DNA of 64,000 bases from Acrocarpospora pleiomorpha (GCF_009687885.1 NZ_BLAF01000051.1:1-64000); one strand, 5' to 3'. Shown: positions 8,433 through 17,236, counted from the stretch's first letter. The notes: generated by a model not told the origin, from the letters alone. Numbers and translations: made by a program.

Positions 8433-8459
8433 AATACTTGTATCAAGGATTGAAGTATT
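8433..8459. promoter_or_regulatory. AT-rich inverted repeat in divergent promoter region
   Basis: AATACTT at 8433-8439 and AAGTATT at 8453-8459 form a 7-bp inverted repeat around 13 bases. This is one of the most AT-rich stretches nearby and lies between the divergent beta-helix and mycothiol-isomerase genes. It probably marks the minus-strand promoter of the beta-helix gene or a second regulator site. I could not fix -35/-10 elements with confidence. Confidence 0.4.
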
Positions 8460-8551
8460 GCCACGTTTCTATCGCGTGAACTGGCTGGAGCACAAGACGG
8501 CGCGTATGGTCTGATGCGCATGTTCTGGTTGTTGCAGGAGAGGATCTCGCC

Positions 8552-9292
8552 GTGGACTACGCCGCAGCCCTGGTTGAGCAGAACATGTTGTTCGGTGAGC
8601 TGATCCGCGACGCGGACCCGGCGACGCCGGTGCCGACCTGTCCGGGTTGGACGCTTCAGCAGCTGTTCCGGCATGTCGGCCGGGGTGACCGTTGGGCGGC
8701 CCAGATCGTGCGGGACCGGGTGGAGGAGTTTCTCGATCCCCGTACGGTCCGGGACGGAAAGCCGCCCGCGGATCCCGACGGCGCCATCAGGTGGCTGCAC
8801 GGCGGACCGCGCGCCCTCGCCGACGCGATCGCGGACATCGGCGCGGACACCGCCGCCTGGACGTTCTTCGGTCCGCGTCCGGCGGCCTGGTGGGTGCGGC
8901 GCAGGCTGCACGAGGCGACGGTGCACCGGGCGGACGCCGCGCTCGCGCTGGGCGTGCCCTACGAGCTGGCGGCCCCGCTGGCCGCGGACGGCATCAGCGA
9001 ATGGCTCGACATGGTGGCCGACACGCAGCGGCTCGGGCGGCCGGCCTCGCTCGATCCCGGCGTCACCCTCCATATCCACGCCACCGACGACCTCGGGCCG
9101 TCCGGTGAATGGATGATCAAGGGTGGGGAGGGCGGTGTCACCTGGGACCATGGCCACGGCAAGGCCACGACGGCCGTGCGCGGGCGCGCGGTGGATCTAC
9201 TGCTGGCCCTGCTCCGCCGCCCGGCCACCGACGTGCAAGTCTTCGGTGCGGAAGACGTCTGGGCCACCTGGCTGGAACGCACGCCGTTCTGA
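8552..9292 (+). CDS. Maleylpyruvate isomerase family mycothiol-dependent protein
   Basis: A 246-residue protein with the DinB-like N-terminal domain of mycothiol-dependent maleylpyruvate isomerases (PTCPGWTLQQLFRHVGRGDRWAAQIV, with the His that contributes to metal binding). Further family metal-site residues follow in RRRLHEATVHRADAALALG. The C-terminal MDMPI_C domain is also present (TWDHGHGKATTAVRGRAVDLLLALLRR). Start GTG at 8552 with GGAGAGGA just upstream. The family uses mycothiol as thiol cofactor for isomerisation or conjugation; its presence supports an actinobacterial host. Convergent with the next gene; the substrate is unknown. Confidence 0.88.
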   Translation: MDYAAALVEQNMLFGELIRDADPATPVPTCPGWTLQQLFRHVGRGDRWAAQIVRDRVEEFLDPRTVRDGKPPADPDGAIRWLHGGPRALADAIADIGADTAAWTFFGPRPAAWWVRRRLHEATVHRADAALALGVPYELAAPLAADGISEWLDMVADTQRLGRPASLDPGVTLHIHATDDLGPSGEWMIKGGEGGVTWDHGHGKATTAVRGRAVDLLLALLRRPATDVQVFGAEDVWATWLERTPF

Positions 9293-9296
9293 CCGG

Positions 9297-10280
9297 TCAC
9301 ATCGTGATGACGACCTTTCCCCTGGCGCGTCCCGTCTCGAGGTAAGCGACGGCCTCGGGCAATTCCGTCAGCGGATAGGTTCTGTCGATGATCGGTGTGA
9401 TCTTCCCGGCTTCGAGAAGCTCGCGCAGCTCGGTGAGGTCGTCCTTGCTGATCTGGGCCAGGAAGGTGAGCATCGTCTGGCTCACCATCCGCGACAGGAG
9501 AATCACCCGGAGCATCCCGATCACCGGGCCGATCCACTGGCCCTTGGACGGCGCGGCTCCCACCAGAACCCCCCTGGGGGCCAGAACGCGTCGGCATTCC
9601 CCCGGCCTCCGGTTCCCCACCAGGTCGACCAGCAGGTCGTAGCGCTTCCCCGAATGGGTGAAATCCTCCTTGGTGTAGTCGACCACATGGTCGGCGCCGA
9701 TCGACAGGACAAGCCCGACGTTCGGCGTGCTGCACACCCCCGTCACCTCGGCCCCCATCGTCTTGGCGAGCTGCACCGTGAACGTCCCCGTCCCGCCCGC
9801 CGCGCCGTTGACCAGGACCTTCTGCCCCGGCCTTACCCGGCCGCGCAGTGCCTGCAAGGCGGTCAGCGCCGCCACCGGGACGGCCGCCGCCTGCTCGAAG
9901 GTCAGGTTCGCCGGCTTCTTGAGCAGCGCGCCGCTCGCGGGCAGGGTGGCGTACTCGGCGAAGGCCGCCGCGCGTTCTGCGGTGGACAGGCCCCTGCTGC
10001 CGAACACCTCGTCACCGCGCTTGAACTCAGTGACGTCGCGGCCCACGGCTTCGACGTGCCCCGCCAGGTCCGCGCCCAGGGAGGTGCCCCTGGGGCGGGT
10101 GAGGCCCCACGCCAGCCGGGCCAGGTATGGCGCACCCCGCATGAAGTGCCAGTCCAGCGGGTTGACCGAGGCCGCGCGTACGCGAATGAGCACCTCGTCG
10201 TCGCCGACGGCGGGCGGATCCACCTCCTGGAGCCGGAGCACCTCCGGCGGACCGTAAGCGTGGTAGCGGATTGCCTTCAT
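9297..10280 (-). CDS. NAD(P)-dependent quinone oxidoreductase-type alcohol dehydrogenase
   Basis: A 327-residue medium-chain dehydrogenase/reductase of the zinc-free quinone oxidoreductase type. GroES-like domain at residues 1-125 (SVNPLDWHFMRG, LGADLAGHVEAVG); Rossmann motif NGAAGGTGTF near 148-157. It lacks the zinc-binding cysteines of true alcohol dehydrogenases. It should reduce quinones or alpha,beta-unsaturated carbonyls with NADPH. A ribosome site (GTGAGG) precedes the ATG. It is divergent from a LuxR-type ATPase regulator, which may control it. Confidence 0.88.
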   Translation of the reverse strand: MKAIRYHAYGPPEVLRLQEVDPPAVGDDEVLIRVRAASVNPLDWHFMRGAPYLARLAWGLTRPRGTSLGADLAGHVEAVGRDVTEFKRGDEVFGSRGLSTAERAAAFAEYATLPASGALLKKPANLTFEQAAAVPVAALTALQALRGRVRPGQKVLVNGAAGGTGTFTVQLAKTMGAEVTGVCSTPNVGLVLSIGADHVVDYTKEDFTHSGKRYDLLVDLVGNRRPGECRRVLAPRGVLVGAAPSKGQWIGPVIGMLRVILLSRMVSQTMLTFLAQISKDDLTELRELLEAGKITPIIDRTYPLTELPEAVAYLETGRARGKVVITM

Positions 10281-10423
10281 GATGGCCTCACTTCACCTCG
10301 GCCGGTCACGCCCGGTAGCCGAATCGTTGCTCGCCAGCCTAGGCGGCACGCGGAAACGCCGAAATCAATGAAATTCGTGATTCCTCCGTCGGTACGCGTG
10401 CCGGGGTAGTCTCCGTTTCAACC

Positions 10424-12709
10424 ATGGCCAGACCTCCGCGCCGCCCGGGCAACCTGCAGGCCGAGACGACCAGCTTCATCGGCCGCCGCCGCGAGCTGGC
10501 AGAAGTCAGGAAGAAGCTCACCGAGGCACGCCTGGTCTGCCTCACCGGTCCTGGCGGCGTCGGCAAGACCCGGCTGGCGGTCCGGGCCGCGGCCGAACTC
10601 GGGCGCGCGTTCCCGGACGGCGCGTGGCTGGTCGAACTCGCCGAAGTGCGGGATCCCGCGCTGGTCGGGGAGGCCGTCATGGCGGCCCTGGATCTGCGGG
10701 ATCAGGCGGCGGCCGAGCCCTTGGCGCTGCTGCGGTCGTACCTGGGAACCAAGAAATTGCTGCTGGTGGTGGACAACTGCGAGCACCTGCTCGCCGGGGC
10801 CGCCCGGCTGGTGGCGGAGGTCATGAAGGCGGCGCCGGGCGTGCGGGTGATAGCCACCAGCCGGGAGCCGCTCGCGGTGCCCGGTGAGCATGTGGTGCCG
10901 GTTCCTCCGCTCGATCTGCCGGCCGCGGACGTGCCGCTCGCGCGGCTGCGGCAGAACGAGGCGGTCACGCTGTTCGTGGAACGGGCCGCGGCCGGTTCCG
11001 GCAGGTTCGAGTTGACCGCCGCCAATCAGGCGGCCGTGGCCGACCTGTGCCGTCGTCTCGACGGGGTGCCGCTGGCGATCGAGCTGGCGGCGGTCAGGAC
11101 GCGGGTGCTCAGCGCGGAGCAGATCCTCGAGCGCCTGAGCGACCGGTTCGGGCTGCTCACCGGAGGGGGAAGCGTCGCGCTGCCGCGCCAGCAGACGCTC
11201 CGGACCACCATTGACTGGAGCCACAACCTGCTGGAGGCGGGCGAGCAGGCGCTACTGCGGCGGTTGTGCGTGTTCGCGGGACGGTTCACGCTCGACGACA
11301 TCGAGTCGGTTTGCGCCTACGGTGACGTGCCGGCGCTCGATGTGTTGTCGTCGCTGGTGGGCAAATCGCTGGTGATGAAGGAGGACGCGAAGGGTTTCGC
11401 CTGTTACCGCCTGCACGAGACGATGCGCGAGTACGCCGCCATCAAACTGCGGGAGGCCGGCGAGGAGGAGACCCTCGAACGGCGATGCGCCGAATACTAC
11501 GGCGCGAGATGCCGGCGATCCGCGGCCGAAGCCCGGTTCCGGCTCGTCGAGTGGCTCGAATGGATGGATCTGGAGATCGACAATGTCCGGTTCATCCTGC
11601 GGAAATGCCTGACACCGGAGGCATCCGCGCACGGAATCGGCCTGGCCTACTCACTCGGCTGGTACTGGATCACGCGGGCCACCGGAGAAGGCGCCCGATG
11701 GCTCGACGAACTGCTCGCCTTCGATGGCGGCGGCCTGCGGACCCGCGCCCAGGCGTATTTCATGCGTGGATTCCTGGCCGTCCTGCAATCGGATCCCGCG
11801 TCCGCCGGTCCCGCGCTGGAACAGGCGGTGGCGGCGGCCCAGGAGGCGGGCCAGCACAGCCTGCTGTCCCAATCACTCTCCCTGGCTTCGATCGCCGCCA
11901 GCATGACCGGAGACCGCGCGTCGGTGCTCCGCCTGGCCGCCGAAGCCCAAACCGCCATGGCCGACGCCGGAGACCTACCGGCCACGCTCATGCTGCTCCA
12001 GGCACGCGCCTTCACCGGCCTGTACGCCGGGGACGTCGACGCGGTCCGCGCGGCGGCGGGGGAGGGCGTGCGTCTCAGCCGCCACGTGGGCGACGACTAC
12101 AGCCTCGGCATGATGCTGCTGAACCTCGGCTCCGCCATGCTGATGGCCGGTGATCTCGACGGCTCCGAGCCGCTGTTCACGGAGGGTCTGCGAATCGCCG
12201 AGCGGATCGACGACCGCGTGGCGCAGTATTACCTGCTCGACGCCCTAGGCTGCCACGCCGCGATGACCGGCCGGGCGCGGCTCGCGGCCCGGCTGCTCGG
12301 GGCGGGGGAGACCGTCCGGGCGGGAGTCGGTGCCCGCGTCATGACCTTCCTCGGCCCGTTGCTGACCACGGCCGGGGAGGCGGCGAGGACGGCGCTCGGC
12401 GATCCCGGGTTCGAGAAGGAGTTCGAAAGCGGGAAACGACTCAGCCGCGACGCCGCGATCAGGCTGGCGCTTGGCGAGCCCGCGCCCGACGCCGAGGCCG
12501 CGCCGGCGGATCCGGCCACACCGCCGCTGGGAAGGCGGGAGGCGCAGGTCGCGCAGCTGGTCGCCGAGGGCCTCAGCAACAAGCAGATCGGGGCCCGGCT
12601 GTTCATCTCCGAGCACACCGTCGACAGCCATGTCCGCAGCATCCTGAACAAGCTCGGATTCCATTCGCGTACGCAGATCGCCGCCTGGGTGGCCTCACCG
12701 CAGCGGTGA
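10424..12709 (+). CDS. LuxR-family regulator with NB-ARC-type ATPase domain
   Basis: A 761-residue regulator. The P-loop TGPGGVGKT is at residues 41-49 and a Walker B-like LLLVVDNCEHLL lies near 107-118. A winged-helix and TPR-like helical middle follows (about 290-680). A LuxR C-terminal helix-turn-helix occupies about 694-755 (GRREAQVAQLVAEGLSNKQIG). This is the large ATP-binding LuxR layout common in actinomycetes. ATP binding and an inducer are thought to trigger DNA binding in the group; the inducer is unknown. The ATG has no clear ribosome site, so the mRNA may be leaderless. Divergent from the quinone oxidoreductase. Confidence 0.9.
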   Translation: MARPPRRPGNLQAETTSFIGRRRELAEVRKKLTEARLVCLTGPGGVGKTRLAVRAAAELGRAFPDGAWLVELAEVRDPALVGEAVMAALDLRDQAAAEPLALLRSYLGTKKLLLVVDNCEHLLAGAARLVAEVMKAAPGVRVIATSREPLAVPGEHVVPVPPLDLPAADVPLARLRQNEAVTLFVERAAAGSGRFELTAANQAAVADLCRRLDGVPLAIELAAVRTRVLSAEQILERLSDRFGLLTGGGSVALPRQQTLRTTIDWSHNLLEAGEQALLRRLCVFAGRFTLDDIESVCAYGDVPALDVLSSLVGKSLVMKEDAKGFACYRLHETMREYAAIKLREAGEEETLERRCAEYYGARCRRSAAEARFRLVEWLEWMDLEIDNVRFILRKCLTPEASAHGIGLAYSLGWYWITRATGEGARWLDELLAFDGGGLRTRAQAYFMRGFLAVLQSDPASAGPALEQAVAAAQEAGQHSLLSQSLSLASIAASMTGDRASVLRLAAEAQTAMADAGDLPATLMLLQARAFTGLYAGDVDAVRAAAGEGVRLSRHVGDDYSLGMMLLNLGSAMLMAGDLDGSEPLFTEGLRIAERIDDRVAQYYLLDALGCHAAMTGRARLAARLLGAGETVRAGVGARVMTFLGPLLTTAGEAARTALGDPGFEKEFESGKRLSRDAAIRLALGEPAPDAEAAPADPATPPLGRREAQVAQLVAEGLSNKQIGARLFISEHTVDSHVRSILNKLGFHSRTQIAAWVASPQR

Positions 12710-12714
12710 CGCCG

Positions 12715-12731
12715 GGCCAGCCCTGCTGGCC
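12715..12731 (+). terminator. Short GC hairpin after the LuxR gene
   Basis: GGCCAGC (12715-12721) and GCTGGCC (12725-12731) form a 7-bp stem with a 3-base loop, six bases after the LuxR stop codon. There is no U-tract. The remaining bases to 12856 show no gene or other structure. Confidence 0.4.
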
Positions 12732-12856
12732 GTACAGCTCGGCCCGCCCGTCCCAGGCTAGGCCGGTTTCCCTCCTTGGAACGTTTCCTGGAAGCACTGA
12801 GCAACTGCGAGCCATCGCCCAAAGGTCAGGCGACTTTCACCGAGTGGTCGCCGAAG

Positions 12857-13159
12857 TCAGCCACGACGTCCAGTGTTCCCCCCCAGCGCGGTGACGTAGG
12901 CGCGAACAGTGTCCAGGCCGCCGATCTGGCCATGTTCGATCTGGGAGATGCGTGCCTGGGAGATGCCCATTCGCTCGGCGAGAAGTTTCTGGGACATACC
13001 CAGACGCTTGCGCATCTCGGCGAGCTGGGTGCCGCGCAGTTCTGCCCGCAGTTGCTCGCGGCTGGCCTCCCGGGCGGCGACCCGCTCGGGGGAGTCCCAG
13101 TCGGGGTCGATGTCACGGATCTTGGCCTTGGCGTCGGACCATTTCACGAACTCGCTCAT
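12857..13159 (-). CDS. XRE-family antitoxin (HigA-like), orphan
   Basis: A 100-residue protein from the ATG at 13159, preceded by a strong purine-rich ribosome site. The N-terminal half (SDAKAKIRDIDPDWDSPERV) is typical of HigA-type antitoxins. The C-terminal half is an XRE helix-turn-helix (RKRLGMSQKLLAERMGISQARISQIEHG). The upstream gene it overlaps by ATGA is only the last 35 codons of a RelE/HigB-like toxin, so this antitoxin has no functional partner here. It may still repress its own promoter or act against a toxin elsewhere. Confidence 0.85.
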   Translation of the reverse strand: MSEFVKWSDAKAKIRDIDPDWDSPERVAAREASREQLRAELRGTQLAEMRKRLGMSQKLLAERMGISQARISQIEHGQIGGLDTVRAYVTALGGNTGRRG

Positions 13160-13263
13160 CGTCCGTCCTCTTCCTTCTCCTTCTCGGCGCGGTATGCGGC
13201 GTAGCGTTCTTCTACCAGGGGGATCGCGGCGCGGTACCACCGGTTCCATTCCCTGTGAGGGGC
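13156..13263 (-). pseudogene. RelE/HigB-like toxin, C-terminal remnant
   Basis: Reading the minus strand, codons REWNRWYRAAIPLVEERYAA end in TGA at 13158-13156, overlapping the antitoxin ATG. This segment matches the conserved C-terminus (W-N-R-W-Y, then I/V-P-x-A/V-E-E-R-Y) of actinobacterial RelE/HigB-type toxins. An in-frame stop lies immediately upstream, at 13264-13266, and nothing toxin-like precedes it. The first 80 or so codons are therefore gone. The remnant explains the ATGA coupling left in front of the antitoxin. Confidence 0.7.
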
Positions 13264-13431
13264 TCATCCGGCTCGGCCAACCGCGCGAGTTTGCTGCTGC
13301 CCGCTGACCGTGGGCCGGATGACGTCGACGTCGAGCCGTTCGCGGAGATCATTCTGTGGTACGTGAGATGCGACGGGTCGACGAGATGCTGGGCGGCCGT
13401 GCGAAGGGTGCCTTGGATGGCACCGGTCAGC

Positions 13432-14601
13432 TCAGTCCGGGATGAGTCCGGCGTTGTTGAACCGCTTGATCAGGCTGGGCTTGCTCAAGTGCTGTTCCCG
13501 CAGGTGGGTGAACCGCTTGGTGAACGTCTCGATGCGATCGTCGCGGTAGGCGACAGCTTGCAGGTCGCGCAGGAGATCGACGGCCTGGTCGTAGTCGCGG
13601 GGCTTCTTGGTGTCGATGAGGGACTCCACTCGCGCCCAGGCCGCTTCGACGTCCTGGGCGAGCTCGTCGAGGTGGCGCTTGCGGGCCGCCGCGCGCTCGC
13701 GTTCACGGTGCGCCTGCTGCTCGGCGAGGAGGGCGGCTTCCTGCTGCTCGCGGGCGTGCCGGCGGTTGGCGGTGGCGTCCAGCAGTTCGGCGACCGTACG
13801 GCCCGGCTTCGGCTCGGCAACAGTCCCGTTCTTGCCGCGGAACGTGGCGAGCAGTTCGAGCCGCACACGGGCGGCGTCGTCTTCGGCGACTCGCAGCAGC
13901 AGGGCGTCCTTCCTGGTGGCGGGCAGGTCGCGGATCCAGGCGCTCAGGGCGGCCCGGTCTGGTCCCACGGCTTGTGCTGCCGGGCTGGCTTCGGCCGCGA
14001 CGGCGAGGAGGTCGTCATCCAGGCGCAGGAAATCGGCCAGGGCACGCTGGGCGGCGGTCAGGGAGCCGAGTCCCGGCGGGACGGGTGGTTCGAGCTCGTC
14101 CTCGTCGGAGTAGTCGAAGGCATCCTCGTCCCGTTCCCACGCCCCATAGGCGGACAGCCACGCCAGATACAGCGGGCGCAGGTCACCGGCGGCCAGCTCG
14201 GCGCGGACTCCGACGATCGCCGACAGGGAGCGCTCGACGTCCTCTTCCCAGTATTCCTCTTCCTCCTGGCTGGTCATATCCAGGATCACGTGCTCGCCGG
14301 AGGTCCACGCGGTGACCTGTTCGCCGACGCAGTACCGCTCGACGGCGGCCGGGTCGAGCAGCGCGGCGGGGAGGCGGAGCATCACCTGGTGGGTGCCCCA
14401 GTTGGTGAGGTAGAGGTGGGCATCGTAGTAGCGCTCCATCATCGCCTGCGGGTCGCCGTGAAAGTTCCCCCAGTGGTATTCGTTGGTGAAACTGGTGGCG
14501 GTGATCCTGGCGCGGGTGGACAGGGCGCGGACCTCGGCCTGCTGCCGGTCGGTCAGCGGGCGGTCGACTGCCAGGAACTCGTAGTACTGATACTCGCTCA
14601 C
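13432..14601 (-). CDS. Conserved protein of unknown function (389 aa)
   Basis: A 389-residue soluble protein. It begins MSEYQYYEFLAVDRPLTD and continues with a conserved-looking STRARITATSFTNEYHWG and HLYLTNWGTHQVMLRLP. The middle is acidic (EEEEYWEEDVE near 125-135), and a long charged, Ala/Arg/Glu-rich helix follows (about residues 275-335, probably coiled coil). I recall close relatives of unknown function in many bacteria but cannot name a domain. It lies four bases downstream of a small gene that it probably forms an operon with. No signal peptide or membrane segment. Function unknown. Confidence 0.75.
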   Translation of the reverse strand: MSEYQYYEFLAVDRPLTDRQQAEVRALSTRARITATSFTNEYHWGNFHGDPQAMMERYYDAHLYLTNWGTHQVMLRLPAALLDPAAVERYCVGEQVTAWTSGEHVILDMTSQEEEEYWEEDVERSLSAIVGVRAELAAGDLRPLYLAWLSAYGAWERDEDAFDYSDEDELEPPVPPGLGSLTAAQRALADFLRLDDDLLAVAAEASPAAQAVGPDRAALSAWIRDLPATRKDALLLRVAEDDAARVRLELLATFRGKNGTVAEPKPGRTVAELLDATANRRHAREQQEAALLAEQQAHRERERAAARKRHLDELAQDVEAAWARVESLIDTKKPRDYDQAVDLLRDLQAVAYRDDRIETFTKRFTHLREQHLSKPSLIKRFNNAGLIPD

Positions 14602-14605
14602 GTAC

Positions 14606-14914
14606 TCACCCGGCCCAGCGCCGGTACGCGTCGATCCACTCGGCCCCGGCCGGACGCGGCTCGGGGAGGGGCAGGTCGAGGATGCCGATGGCTTGGCGAT
14701 GTCGCCCGCGGTGGCAGATCGCGGCGATGCCGGTCCCCAACTGGTGCTCGATCTTTTTCACGGTGACCGGGATGTCCAGCACGGTCGTCTCGAACGGTAC
14801 CGCGAGGTTGTCCTCGATCATGACATGGAAGCCGGAAAGCTGTTCGTGCTCGTCGTAGGCATCCACGATCGCCTGCGCGATCAGCTCGTCGAGGTGAGCA
14901 TCAAGGGGAGTCAC
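14606..14914 (-). CDS. Small conserved protein, calcium-binding-protein-like family
   Basis: A 102-residue acidic protein: AQAIVDAYDEHEQLSGFHVMIEDNL followed by FETTVLDIPVTVKKIE and a C-terminal AEWIDAYRRW. This resembles a family of small proteins annotated as calcium-binding (IVDAYxxxEQAxGWxxYxED..), although no EF-hand is present and the name is poorly founded. It is the first gene of a two-gene operon with the 389-residue unknown. The constant pairing would be a useful lead to function. Confidence 0.65.
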   Translation of the reverse strand: MTPLDAHLDELIAQAIVDAYDEHEQLSGFHVMIEDNLAVPFETTVLDIPVTVKKIEHQLGTGIAAICHRGRHRQAIGILDLPLPEPRPAGAEWIDAYRRWAG

Positions 14915-15135
14915 GGCAGCACGATAGAGGCTTGTCCACTGTCGGCGCAGCAGGCTGAGCTCCTCGCCCGAAGCGAGCAGCTCACCGGAAAGCGCGGGAA
15001 ACGTGTGAAGGGCCGCTCTGGCGACAGCAGCCGGTCGCGCAGTTCCAAGTCGTGTCCCGTCGTGTCCCGTTGTGTCACGCCCTGGTGGTGAGGTGCCGCC
15101 GTCCGAGAAGGCGCCCGAATCACCTGGAGAGCACG

Positions 15136-15657
15136 ATGATCACGACAGAACAGCGGCCCCACGGTCGCTTGAAGCGCCGCCTCATGAAGGCGCTTGCCAT
15201 AGCCACGGCGCCCGCCGTCGGCATCGTCCTGATGGCGGGGCCCGCCTCCGCCGCACCGCGGTGCAACTACACCGCCGAATACAACGCATGCATCGAGATC
15301 AGCAAGACCAGCAGTGGAAAGTACCTGCTCCACCTTGGCATCGACCTGCGCAAGTTGAGCAAGCAGGAAGCCCAGACGATCATCAACGCCAGCCGCTACC
15401 TCTTCAAAGCCGAGCTGTGGGGATCCGACGGCGGGGAGTACTTGGATGACTTCCAGGCCTATATCCCCGTCCAGACCCGCGTGTGGGCTTCGACGGAGAG
15501 CGGACTCAGCGCCGACATCGACTCCTACCCCTCCTCGCACGCGCTCAACGAAGACCTGGGAGGCGGGGACGAACTCTACGCGAAGATCATTTCCACAGAT
15601 CCCCGAACCGGGGCGAAGCGCACCTTCAAGACGCCCGAATTCTTCGGCTTCTTCTAG
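15136..15657 (+). CDS. Secreted protein of unknown function
   Basis: Start at the ATG at 15136, with GGAGAG eight bases upstream, gives 173 residues. An Arg-rich n-region (HGRLKRRLMK) precedes a hydrophobic stretch ending VLMAGPASA, so secretion with cleavage after about residue 40 is likely. The mature protein has two cysteines close to its start (CNYTAEYNAC), probably one disulfide, and no domain I recognise. It contains no membrane segment after the signal. Its stop codon overlaps that of a crotonase remnant on the other strand. Confidence 0.72.
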   Translation: MITTEQRPHGRLKRRLMKALAIATAPAVGIVLMAGPASAAPRCNYTAEYNACIEISKTSSGKYLLHLGIDLRKLSKQEAQTIINASRYLFKAELWGSDGGEYLDDFQAYIPVQTRVWASTESGLSADIDSYPSSHALNEDLGGGDELYAKIISTDPRTGAKRTFKTPEFFGFF

Positions 15658-15790
15658 GCGGGGAATCCGTTGGAGATGTACGCCCCGGGCCGGGTCCACC
15701 GATGCACCAGCCTGATCACGGCGTCTGTCAGCTCCGACGGCTCGACGATCTCGTCCAGTAGGCCCAGGGCCGGGGCATCACCCAGGCGGG
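15654..15790 (-). pseudogene. Crotonase-fold (enoyl-CoA hydratase-like) fragment
   Basis: The minus-strand frame reads ALGLLDEIVEPSELTDAVIRL, which matches the segment of enoyl-CoA hydratase/isomerases where the product GLVDEVV is followed by the C-terminal helices. Only about 45 codons are recognisable; upstream residues are not crotonase-like and the usual last 60 residues are missing. It has no start of its own and lies between two plus-strand genes. I read it as a degraded remnant with modest confidence. Confidence 0.4.
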
Positions 15791-15845
15791 GTGAAGTAAC
15801 GAAATGCATTGGTGGGCGCGCGATAGGTGCTGGCATCCTGCTCGC

Positions 15846-16334
15846 ATGATGATCAGGGAAGCCATCGCGGCGGACTGGCCTGCCATCTGGCCCTTCTTCC
15901 ACAAGATCGTCGCTGCGGGCGAGACCTTCACCTATCCGATCGATCTCGGCGAGGAGCAGGGCCGCGACTGGTGGCTTCTGTCAGCCCCGAACCGGACGGT
16001 TGTCGCTGTCGACGATGCCGGGGCGGTCCTGGGTACGGCGAAGATGAACAACAACAGCTGGGGCAATGGCTCGCATATCGCGAGCGCCAGCTACATGGTC
16101 GACCCGGCGAACTCCGGGCGGGGCATAGGCCGAGCGCTGTGTGAGTACACGCTGGAGTGGGCCCGGGCGGCCGGCTTCCGCGCCATGCAGTTCAACGCGG
16201 TCGTGGAAACCAATGCGCACGCCGTGAAGCTGTATCGCTCGCTCGGCTTCGACGTGCTGGGCACACTGCCGGAGGGCTTCCGGCACCCGTCGAAGGGCTA
16301 CGTCGGGCTCCACATCATGCACCGAGCACTCTGA
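15846..16334 (+). CDS. GNAT family N-acetyltransferase
   Basis: 162 residues from the first of two adjacent ATG codons (15846, 15849). The acetyl-CoA motif A region reads SYMVDPANSGRGIGRALCEY (R-G-I-G-R-A binding loop) and motif B is NAHAVKLYRSLGFDVLGTLPEG. The pattern is close to the phosphinothricin / L-amino-acid N-acetyltransferase-like group (MIREAIAADWPAIWPFF at the start). The acceptor is unknown. The gene stands alone among remnants and has no apparent partners. Confidence 0.88.
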   Translation: MMIREAIAADWPAIWPFFHKIVAAGETFTYPIDLGEEQGRDWWLLSAPNRTVVAVDDAGAVLGTAKMNNNSWGNGSHIASASYMVDPANSGRGIGRALCEYTLEWARAAGFRAMQFNAVVETNAHAVKLYRSLGFDVLGTLPEGFRHPSKGYVGLHIMHRAL

Positions 16335-16543
16335 TGGCCTGCTGGCGTGCGACTTCATGCACGCAGGCGACTGCCCTGGGGATCAGCATCAACACGCCTA
16401 GTGCCCGGAAGGTGCCTGCATGTATGACGACACGGCGCCGTGGCTGCGGCCATCGGGTGCGGTCGTCGATGAAGCTGTGCGCCAGGCCCCGACGACGACC
16501 TAAGCCCTGTCATGGACGCCTGGTCCGCTGACTACCAGGGCCG

Positions 16544-16861
16544 TCAGGCGGCGTAGCCGCCGTCGACGTTGATGGTCGCGCCGGTGATGTAGGCCGCGTC
16601 CGGGCCGGCGAGGTAGGTGACGAGGCTGCCGACCTCGTCCGCGGTGCCGTACCGGCCGGCGGCGATGTGCGCGCGGATGATCTCGGCGTACGGGCCGTCG
16701 GCGGGGTTCATGTCGGTGTCGACCGGGCCAGGTTGCACGGTGTTGACGGTGATGCCGCGGCTACTGACTTCGCGGGCGAGGGCGCGGGTGAAGCCGGCGA
16801 CGCCGGCTTTGGTCATCGCGTAGACGGTGCCGCCGGCTTCCAGCCCCCAGAATGGCAGCAA
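16544..16861 (-). pseudogene. SDR (FabG-like) C-terminal remnant
   Basis: The frame encodes the C-terminal half of a 3-oxoacyl reductase-like SDR. The active-site YAMTK is followed by GVAGFTRALAREVSSRGITVNTVQPGPVDTDMN in pieces and the family's end VTYLAGPDAAYITGATINVDGG. The Rossmann half with TGxxxGIG is absent, and an in-frame TGA lies nine bases upstream of the only start-like codon (TTG at 16861). It is therefore a 5'-deleted gene. Confidence 0.75.
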
Positions 16862-16870
16862 ATCGCATCA

Positions 16871-17236
16871 GGAACAGCTCAAGCGCAGGCTGAACCAGGC
16901 GAGGAAGTAAGAGCGGTGTCCGGCAGAGTCGGCGACCGCGTAGTAAACGTGTATGCGTTCTCGTCCCCATCCGAACCCGACATGGTCTCTGTCGTGGCAT
17001 GGTTCGCTCAGTGACGCTTCCTCAGCGTGATCGATAACGGCAAGCCGGCTTAAGGGCGGTGGACGAGGCGTTCATAGTGGGCGAGGGGTTGGGGCAGGCT
17101 CCGCTCGTGACGAATGCGGTTTGGGCCAGTCGAGCGGTGCCCGTTGGACGAAACGGCGGACCCCCTGATGTCCCGTTGACCGTCGCCACCCAGTACACCG
17201 CCACCGCCTCCGCCGACGACGTGTGCGACTTGGTGG
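16871..17236. other. Region without a recognisable gene
   Basis: This stretch, between the SDR remnant and the toxin-antitoxin fusion, has no gene I can support except one short plus-strand frame (17059-17271, 70 codons). That frame has no clear ribosome site and no family I recognise; a phrase such as PLTVATQYTATASADDVCDLVVK looks protein-like and could be a gene fragment. Together with the remnants on both sides it looks like decaying sequence. Confidence 0.5.

Noticed and set aside
12952..14766. 604-codon plus-strand frame opposite the conserved unknown pair
   Set aside because: Composition-driven antisense frame; the minus-strand genes have better starts, spacing and conserved-looking sequence.
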